Positions 40,841 through 46,310 of a stretch of 46,310 nt of DNA are shown here, piece by piece. The stretch lies in the NCBI GenBank assembly GCA_910585635.1, contig CAJUFE010000039.1, forward strand, positions 1-46,310, in the 5' to 3' direction. A model generated the notes under the pieces. The model did no database searches and was not told the origin of the DNA. It was given only the letters and a program-made list of their open reading frames with translations. Each line of letters begins with the position of its first letter. The first letter of the stretch is position 1. The stretch is from an uncultured Lachnospiraceae bacterium. Its GTDB lineage: Bacteria; Bacillota; Clostridia; Lachnospirales; Lachnospiraceae. The position numbers and the translations under genes were made by a program.

Positions 40841-41284
40841 ATGACCAGGAGAGGGTTGAGAGAGCATTGCTTTAAGATGCTGTTCTGCGCGGAGCTTTAT
40901 CCGGCGGAGGAGGCAGAGGAGCAGCTTTCGTATTATTTTTTAGCATTACCGGTCGAGGAAGAGGACGGGGATGGGAACGAGACGATCGTCCACGATGTGG
41001 CGATGGAGGAGAAGGACAGGAAGTGGCTGAAGGACCGTGTGGGGAAGATCCTCCAGCTGGTCCCCTCGATCGACGAGATGATCGATCAGGTGGCGGAAGG
41101 CTGGAAGGTCAAGCGGATGGGAAAAGCGGAGCTGACCCTTCTGCGTCTGGCCGTCTATGAGATGAAATATGACCAGGAGGTCCCGGAGAAGGTGGCGATC
41201 AACGAGGCGGTGGAGCTGGCGAAGAAATACGGCGGCCGGGACTCCTCCGCGTTCATCAACGGGATCCTGGCCAAGCTGGTGTAG
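40841..41284 (+). CDS. nusB: Transcription antitermination factor NusB
   Basis: A 147-residue RNA-binding factor that joins NusE/S10 on boxA RNA for rRNA antitermination. It opens TRRGLREHCFKMLFCAEL with the arginine-rich RNA-binding N-terminus and ends with AINEAVELAKKYGGRDSSAFINGILAKL. A short acidic insertion (about residues 38-50) separates the first helices. AGGAGG lies 7 nt before ATG 40841. It is the first gene of the nusB-xseA-xseB-ispA-dxs operon and overlaps or abuts none; xseA follows after 3 nt. Confidence 0.96.
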   Translation: MTRRGLREHCFKMLFCAELYPAEEAEEQLSYYFLALPVEEEDGDGNETIVHDVAMEEKDRKWLKDRVGKILQLVPSIDEMIDQVAEGWKVKRMGKAELTLLRLAVYEMKYDQEVPEKVAINEAVELAKKYGGRDSSAFINGILAKLV

Positions 41285-41287
41285 CCT

Positions 41288-42511
41288 ATGGCACAGATCC
41301 GCAGGATGTCGGGGGAAAGGGCCTACACCGTCTCCCAGGTGAACGCCTACATCAAAAATATGTTCGTGCAGGACTTTGTCCTGAACCGGCTGTCGATCAA
41401 GGGGGAGGTCTCCAACTGTAAGTACCATACCTCCGGCCACATCTATTTCACCTTAAAGGACGGGAAGGGCGCCCTGTCGGCGGTCATGTTCGCCAGCCAT
41501 CGGGCGGGCCTTTCCTTTCGGCTTGAAGAGGGCCAGCAGGTGGTGGTGACCGGCACGGTAGATGTGTATGAGCGGGACGGGCGCTATCAGCTATACGCGA
41601 AGGAGATCCGGCTGGACGGACAGGGGGAGCTGTTCGCCCGCTTTATCGCCCTGCGGGATGAGCTGCAGGAGATGGGGCTGTTCGCCCCGGAGTATAAGCA
41701 GCCGATCCCCAGATACGCGAAGAAGGTAGGGATCGTGACCGCGCCCACCGGGGCGGCGATCCGGGATATCATGAACATCGCCCACCGGCGGAACCCTTAT
41801 GTGCAGCTGATCCTCTTTCCGGCCCTGGTCCAGGGGGAGATGGCCGCGCCCAGCATCGTGAAGGGGATCGAGACCCTGGACGAGCTGGGGCTGGACGTGC
41901 TGATCGTAGGGCGGGGCGGCGGCTCGATCGAGGATCTGTGGGCATTTAATGAGGAGATCGTGGCCCGGGCGATCTTTGACTGCGGCACGCCGGTGATCTC
42001 GGCGGTGGGCCATGAGACCGATGTGACCATCGCCGACTATGTGGCGGACTTACGAGCCCCCACCCCTTCGGCCGCCGCGGAGCTGGCGGTCTTTGACTAT
42101 CGGCAGTTCATGGCCGATCTGTCCGGGTGCGGGCAGTCCCTGGCGTCTGCTATGAGCCGGAAGCTGCTGCAAGAGAAGAGCCGCCTGATGCAATATCAGC
42201 TGCGCCTCCGCTTGAAGGATCCGGCCAGACAGCTGGATGAAAAGCGGCAGCGCCTGGCCGACTTAGAGGAGCGTATGGGACGGGCCATGGAAGGAAAGCT
42301 AAAGGAAAGGCAGCATGAGCTGGCGCTCCTGGCCAGCCGCCTTAAGGGGCTTTCTCCGTTAGAGAAGATCAGCGGCGGCTTCGGCTTCCTGTCCGACGGG
42401 GCAGGGGACAGGGTGTCCAGCGTCTCCCAGGTGGAGCCGGGCGATCTGGTCCAGGTCCAGATCCGGGACGGGAAGCTCCTTACCCGGGTGGAGCAGGTAG
42501 AGCCGATATGA
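41288..42511 (+). CDS. xseA: Exodeoxyribonuclease VII large subunit
   Basis: Catalytic subunit of exonuclease VII, which cuts single-stranded DNA from either end into short oligonucleotides. The 407-residue protein has an N-terminal OB-fold (VSQVNAYIKNMF, then VSNCKYHTSGHIYFTLKD), the catalytic core GRGGGSIEDLWAFNEE and ISAVGHETDVTIADYVADLRAPTPSAAAEL, a long coiled-coil, and a short C-terminal segment. It starts 3 nt after nusB with little ribosome site of its own, pointing to translational coupling. xseB follows after 307 nt. Confidence 0.96.
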   Translation: MAQIRRMSGERAYTVSQVNAYIKNMFVQDFVLNRLSIKGEVSNCKYHTSGHIYFTLKDGKGALSAVMFASHRAGLSFRLEEGQQVVVTGTVDVYERDGRYQLYAKEIRLDGQGELFARFIALRDELQEMGLFAPEYKQPIPRYAKKVGIVTAPTGAAIRDIMNIAHRRNPYVQLILFPALVQGEMAAPSIVKGIETLDELGLDVLIVGRGGGSIEDLWAFNEEIVARAIFDCGTPVISAVGHETDVTIADYVADLRAPTPSAAAELAVFDYRQFMADLSGCGQSLASAMSRKLLQEKSRLMQYQLRLRLKDPARQLDEKRQRLADLEERMGRAMEGKLKERQHELALLASRLKGLSPLEKISGGFGFLSDGAGDRVSSVSQVEPGDLVQVQIRDGKLLTRVEQVEPI

Positions 42512-42818
42512 GGACCTCTATGTGCCAGGCGGCGTATACTTGAAGGCTCGGCGGGCACGGCCGGCTCTGGTGGTTTCTGGACATGTGACACTGGTACACA
42601 GCGCCCCTGGATGCATGCGGCCGGTGCGGCGGGACCCCATCGTGAGATGGATCGTTTGGCTTTGGATATTTTGGGGAAAGATGATCATAAATGGCATGCC
42701 CTCGGATCTTTTGCGGCCCTTGCCTGTGAGGAGCCCCTTTGGAGGAGAGCATCGCGGACCGCAGGCATCTGCGTACAGATGGGAGGCGGCGGGAGACGTG
42801 TGCCAGAAGGAGGAAGAG
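42512..42818. other. Noncoding 307-nt gap between xseA and xseB
   Basis: xseA and xseB are normally adjacent or overlapping, so this gap is unusual. Frames are open across it, but none shows a family match. One short stretch in the middle (about 42644-42780, plus strand; MDRLALDILGKDDHKWHALG...) is less G+C-rich than its flanks and might be a gene remnant; I could not identify it. Confidence 0.4.
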
Positions 42819-43229
42819 ATGCAAAAAGAGCGTATATTGCCGGAGCGTGAGGCGGTCCGGGCCATAGCAGCGAAGGGAGCACAAGCTGCGGCGGCAGAGG
42901 CACAGGCTGCAGGAACGCAGGCTGCAGCGGGAAAGGCGCAGGCTGTGGCAGGGGAGCAGGAGCGCCGTCCGCTTCCCCTGACCGTGGAGGAGTCCTTTGC
43001 AAAGCTGGAACAGCTCTTAGATAAGCTGGAGGATGAGGACAGTTCCCTGGAGGAGGCCTTTAGCTATTATAAGCGGGGGATCGAGCTGGTGCAGAGCTGT
43101 TCCGCCCAGATCGATAAAGTGGAAAAGCAGATGATCATATTGCAGGACACCTGGCAGGAGGCGCGGACAGCATCCTTTGCAGGGCCGGATGAGGACGAGA
43201 GTGAGGACGAGGAAGATGAGGGACTTTAA
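42819..43229 (+). CDS. xseB: Exodeoxyribonuclease VII small subunit with an Ala-rich N-terminal extension
   Basis: Small subunit that binds the XseA coiled-coil arms. The conserved part is about 65 residues (VEESFAKLEQLLDKLEDEDSSLEEAFSYYKRGIELVQSCSAQIDKVEKQM). Here it is preceded by about 50 residues of Ala/Gln-rich sequence with short repeats (AAAEAQAAGTQAAAGKAQA) and followed by an acidic tail (DEDESEDEEDEGL), making 136 residues where 60-90 is usual. ATG 42819 is chosen because AAGGAGG lies just upstream. The end overlaps the ispA start by 14 nt. Confidence 0.9.
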   Translation: MQKERILPEREAVRAIAAKGAQAAAAEAQAAGTQAAAGKAQAVAGEQERRPLPLTVEESFAKLEQLLDKLEDEDSSLEEAFSYYKRGIELVQSCSAQIDKVEKQMIILQDTWQEARTASFAGPDEDESEDEEDEGL

Positions 43230-44106
43230 GGAAGCGCTGACAGAGCGGGTGAAGGAGACCGAAAGGATCATAGAGGACTATCTGCCGCCGGTAAAAGGGC
43301 GGCAGGAGACCATCCTGGAAGCTATGGCCTACAGCATGAAGGCCGGCGGGAAGCGGCTCAGGCCCCTGCTCCTATCAGAGACCTGCAGGCTGTTCGGCGG
43401 GGAGGAGAAGGAGGCGGCGCCTTTTATGGCGGCGATCGAGATGATCCACACCTCCTCCCTGATCCACGACGACCTGCCCTGCATGGATAACGACCTGTAC
43501 CGCAGGGGGAAGGAGAGCACCTGGGCCCGGTTCGGGGAGGATATGGGTGTGTTGGCAGGGGATGCCCTGATCGTGGAGGCATTTGCCGTGGCGGCGAGAG
43601 CCTTCATGACCACGGCTCATCCGGAGCGGGTGGCAAAGGCCATAAGGATCTTGGCGGAAAAGACCGGGATCTATGGCATGATCGGCGGTCAGGTGGTCGA
43701 TGTGGAGCTGACGGATCTGCAGATCTCAAAGGATACCCTGGACTTTATCTATCGTTTAAAGACCGGGGCGCTCCTGGAGGCCTCCATGATGATCGGAGCG
43801 GCCCTGGCCGGGGCGGATGAGGCGGAGCTTGAGAAGATCGGGCAGATCGCCCTGGACGTGGGCGTGGCCTTCCAGATCCAGGACGATATCCTGGATGTGA
43901 CCAGCAGCCAGGAGGTCTTAGGGAAGCCGGTGGGCAGCGACGAAAAGAACCACAAGACCACCTACGTCACCTTAGAGGGCATCCACCGGGCCAGGGCAGA
44001 GGTAGAGCGGCTGTCAGAGGAAGCCATCGGCCTGCTGGCCTCCCTGGAAGGGAAAAATGAGTTCTTAGAGGAGCTCATCCGGATGCTGATCACAAGAGAA
44101 AGATAA
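43216..44106 (+). CDS. ispA: Farnesyl (geranyl) diphosphate synthase
   Basis: Chain-elongating prenyl diphosphate synthase that joins isopentenyl units to dimethylallyl diphosphate, giving geranyl and farnesyl diphosphate. Of 296 residues; GGKRLRPLL binds isopentenyl diphosphate, the first aspartate-rich motif is DDLPCMDND, and the second is FQIQDDILD. Starts at ATG 43216 after a GAGGAAG site; the frame extends 13 codons upstream inside xseB without support. With dxs next, it ties exonuclease VII genes to isoprenoid supply, an order common in Firmicutes. Confidence 0.95.
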   Translation: MRDFKEALTERVKETERIIEDYLPPVKGRQETILEAMAYSMKAGGKRLRPLLLSETCRLFGGEEKEAAPFMAAIEMIHTSSLIHDDLPCMDNDLYRRGKESTWARFGEDMGVLAGDALIVEAFAVAARAFMTTAHPERVAKAIRILAEKTGIYGMIGGQVVDVELTDLQISKDTLDFIYRLKTGALLEASMMIGAALAGADEAELEKIGQIALDVGVAFQIQDDILDVTSSQEVLGKPVGSDEKNHKTTYVTLEGIHRARAEVERLSEEAIGLLASLEGKNEFLEELIRMLITRER

Positions 44107-44143
44107 CGGGTATGCCACGATATTGCCCGGGATAGAGGGAATG

Positions 44144-46171
44144 ATGATCTTAGAGCGGATACACGGGGCGGAGGATGTAAAGGGCCTGCGGACAGAGGAG
44201 CTTGAAGAGCTGGCCCAGGAGATACGGGGATTTTTGATCGAGAATATCAGCCATACGGGAGGCCATCTGGCCTCGAACCTGGGTGTGGTGGAGCTGACCA
44301 TCGCCATGTACCTGGTGTTCGATCTGCCAAGGGATAAGGTGATCTGGGACGTGGGCCATCAGTCCTACACCCATAAGATCTTGAGCGGCAGGAAGGAGTT
44401 GTTCGGCGAGCTGCGCCAGTACGGGGGCTTAAGCGGCTTTCCGAAGCGGAAGGAGAGCCCCTATGATGCCTTTGACACCGGGCATAGCTCCACATCGATC
44501 TCTGCCGGGCTGGGGATCGCCCAGGGGCGGGACCTTTTAGGCCAGGACTACTCGGTGGTCTCCGTGATCGGGGACGGGGCGCTGACCGGCGGCATGGCCT
44601 ACGAGGCCTTGAACAATGCGGCCAGGCTGAAGGATAACTTCATCATCGTCCTCAATGACAATAACATGTCCATCTCAGAAAATGTGGGCGGCATGTCCCG
44701 GTATCTGAACAGCATCCGTACCGGCGACGGATACAACGATCTGAAAAAGAGCGTAGTGGGGGCCTTGGAGAAGATCCCGGGCTTCGGCCCTCAGATGATC
44801 GACAAGATCAAACGGACAAAGAACGGGATCAAGCAGCTCCTCATCCCGGGGATGCTCTTCGAAAATATGGGGATCACCTACTTAGGGCCGGTGGACGGCC
44901 ATGATATCCGCCTGCTCCAGAGGACCCTCCAGGAGGCGAAGAAGCTGGACCATGCAGTCCTGGTCCACGTGATCACCAAAAAGGGCAAGGGCTACGGACC
45001 GGCGGAGAAGAATCCGGCCCGGTTCCATGGTGTGGAACCTTTCGATGTGGAGACCGGCGCATTTTTAAAGGAAAAGAAATACCCATCCTATACAGACGTA
45101 TTTTCCAGGACACTATGCCGTCTGGCGGAGAAAGACGACAAGATCGTAGCGGTGACAGCGGCTATGCCCGACGGCACTGGTTTAAAGCGGTTCGCGAAAA
45201 GATTCCCCAGGCGCTTTTTTGATGTGGGGATCGCCGAGGCCCACGGGGTCACCAGCGCTGCCGGCATGGCAGCCGCCGGGTTAAAACCGGTGGTGGCGGT
45301 CTATTCATCCTTTCTGCAGAGGGGCTTCGACCAGATCCTCCACGATGTCTGCATCCAGGAGCTGCCGATCGTGCTGGCCGTGGACCGGGCCGGACTGGTG
45401 GGCAGCGACGGGGAGACCCATCAGGGGATCTTCGACTACAGCTACCTAAGCTGCATCCCCAATATGACCGTGATGGCCCCCAAGAACCGCTGGGAGCTGG
45501 AGGACATGCTGGCCTTCGCGGTAGACTTCGGCCGCCCGGTGGCTGTCCGCTATCCCAGAGGCGAGGCCTACCGGGGCTTAAAGGACCATCGGGCTCCGAT
45601 CCGGTACGGGAAGGGGGAGCTTTTGTACGACGAGGGCTCAATCGGCTGCGGCTTAAAAGCGTCTGGGCCAGAAGCGGGACAGGCTGTCCAGGCGACCACA
45701 GATGGCCAGAGCGTCCAGGCTCTGACAGATGGCCGGAACGTCCAGGCGACCACAGATGACCGGAACGTCCAGGTCCCCAAAGATGACGGAGCCCTCCACA
45801 TCGCCCTGCTGGCCGTGGGCAGCATGGTGAGCACAGCGGAGCATATCCGCGGAAAGCTGAAAAAGCGGGGGATCCGCTGCAGCCTGGCCAATGGCCGCTT
45901 TATCAAGCCCTTTGACGCCGAGCTGGTCTATAAGCTGGCAAAGCACCATCAGGTCCTGGTGACCCTGGAGGAAAATGTGCTCCAGGGCGGCTTCGGACTG
46001 GCGGTGACCGCTTATGTCCACGACCGCTTCCCCCAGGTGCGCGTCTTCCAGGTGGCGTTGCCGGATGCGTATGTGGAGCATGGGAATGTGAGTCTTTTGC
46101 GGGAGAGCCTGGGGATCGACAGTGATTCCATCATCAGGCAGTTGGAGGAGGCGGGGGCGCTCTCGTTGTAA
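44144..46171 (+). CDS. dxs: 1-deoxy-D-xylulose-5-phosphate synthase with a tandem-repeat insertion
   Basis: Thiamine-diphosphate enzyme that condenses pyruvate and glyceraldehyde 3-phosphate, first step of the MEP isoprenoid pathway. Domain order is normal: TPP-binding (GHQSYTHKIL, the GDGALTGGMAYEALNNA...NDNNMSI motif), pyrimidine-binding (FFDVGIAEAHGVTSAAGMA), and a C-terminal transketolase-type domain (VLVTLEENVLQGGFG). Between the last two domains, after YGKGELL, lies an insertion with four 9-residue repeats, so the protein (675 residues) is longer than the usual ~620. The start could be ATG 44141 or 44144; the latter has better spacing to GAGGG. Confidence 0.95.
   Translation: MILERIHGAEDVKGLRTEELEELAQEIRGFLIENISHTGGHLASNLGVVELTIAMYLVFDLPRDKVIWDVGHQSYTHKILSGRKELFGELRQYGGLSGFPKRKESPYDAFDTGHSSTSISAGLGIAQGRDLLGQDYSVVSVIGDGALTGGMAYEALNNAARLKDNFIIVLNDNNMSISENVGGMSRYLNSIRTGDGYNDLKKSVVGALEKIPGFGPQMIDKIKRTKNGIKQLLIPGMLFENMGITYLGPVDGHDIRLLQRTLQEAKKLDHAVLVHVITKKGKGYGPAEKNPARFHGVEPFDVETGAFLKEKKYPSYTDVFSRTLCRLAEKDDKIVAVTAAMPDGTGLKRFAKRFPRRFFDVGIAEAHGVTSAAGMAAAGLKPVVAVYSSFLQRGFDQILHDVCIQELPIVLAVDRAGLVGSDGETHQGIFDYSYLSCIPNMTVMAPKNRWELEDMLAFAVDFGRPVAVRYPRGEAYRGLKDHRAPIRYGKGELLYDEGSIGCGLKASGPEAGQAVQATTDGQSVQALTDGRNVQATTDDRNVQVPKDDGALHIALLAVGSMVSTAEHIRGKLKKRGIRCSLANGRFIKPFDAELVYKLAKHHQVLVTLEENVLQGGFGLAVTAYVHDRFPQVRVFQVALPDAYVEHGNVSLLRESLGIDSDSIIRQLEEAGALSL
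45686..45793 (+). repeat. 27-bp coding tandem repeat in dxs
   Basis: Units 45686-45712, 45713-45739 and 45740-45766, then a degenerate fourth to 45793, start GTCCAGG and encode VQATTDGQS-like nonapeptides. The period is a multiple of three. Confidence 0.88.
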
Positions 46172-46220
46172 GCGAGACGGGATAGATCCCCTCCTCCGCT
46201 GCTTTATGGCTGCTCTTTGG

Positions 46221-46310
46221 GTCTCCGGATGCTAGGTGGCTGGCGTACCGTATGACCGAAGAAAGGCCAGCTAAAGTAGCGCAGGGAGGGTCCTGTCATA
46301 AAAGGAACCC
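46221..46310. repeat. Partial copy D of the inverted-repeat family at the window end
   Basis: CTCCGGATGCTA-GTGGCTGG (46223-46243) and GGCCAGCTAAAGTAGCGCAG (46265-46284) repeat the left flank and arm region of copy C (39577-39597, 39619-39638), and AAAAGGAACCC follows in both. The remainder lies beyond the window. Confidence 0.75.

Noticed and set aside
42522..42818. Long N-terminal extension of XseB
   Set aside because: The open frame upstream of 42819 lacks family similarity, while AAGGAGG sits right before ATG 42819.

Overview
The window looks like chromosome from a G+C-rich, endospore-forming member of the Clostridia, most likely Lachnospiraceae. The evidence is a complete spoIIIAA-AH operon, Gram-positive style ribosome sites and promoters, many two-domain AraC and PAS/GGDEF regulators, and small proteins typical of that family. 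Genus cannot be fixed from sequence alone. No tRNA, rRNA, CRISPR array, prophage or intact insertion sequence was seen.

Layout. (1) 1-8.25 kb is a looser, more A+T-rich accessory stretch: two DNA-alkylation repair genes (ogt end, tag), a DUF1848 gene, an AraC regulator, DUF488, ABM monooxygenase, a PatB/MalY aminotransferase, a MATE transporter and a flavodoxin. It holds several broken genes (a DUF5131-like leader, a truncated Tat Fe-S protein, a double-truncated ABC exporter piece, a flavodoxin cut off from its leader by an amber codon). (2) 8.48-15.6 kb is an arginine regulon: argG divergent from argC-GNAT-argJ-argB-argD, with paired ArgR-like boxes over both promoters. (3) 15.7-17.4 kb holds fchA and folD; FolD lacks two cyclohydrolase residues, suggesting that FchA supplies that step. 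(4) 17.6-24.7 kb is a signalling pair, a 1429-residue c-di-GMP enzyme and a hybrid histidine kinase, divergent from back-to-back sigma-A promoters. (5) 24.8-27.5 kb, minus strand: rlmH, a WalR-like regulator without its kinase, comEA and a YdcZ-type membrane protein. (6) 27.6-33.9 kb is the spoIIIA operon, ending in a clear terminator. (7) 34-37.2 kb: two small proteins, a PHP-family histidinol phosphatase, an Asp23/Gls24 protein, an antitoxin remnant and an AraC regulator divergent from (8) a lipoprotein flavin reductase at 37.4-39.4 kb. (9) 39.4-40.5 kb holds a compound inverted-repeat element and a two-gene DUF4160 cassette. (10) 40.8-46.2 kb is a housekeeping operon, nusB-xseA-xseB-ispA-dxs, covering antitermination, exonuclease VII and isoprenoid precursor supply.

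The most unusual feature is a dispersed noncoding element family: a conserved core of about 70 nt between long inverted arms whose sequence differs from copy to copy. Copies lie at 16376-16509, 39449-39586 and 39640-39762, and a partial copy starts near 46221. Two copies at 39.4-39.8 kb are packed head to head inside 18-bp terminal inverted repeats. I know of no named RNA or mobile element family that this matches. A second theme is in-frame or intergenic short tandem repeats (spoIIIAF, dxs, spoIIIAA stop, argD-fchA and folD 3' flanks), implying a replication-slippage-prone genome.
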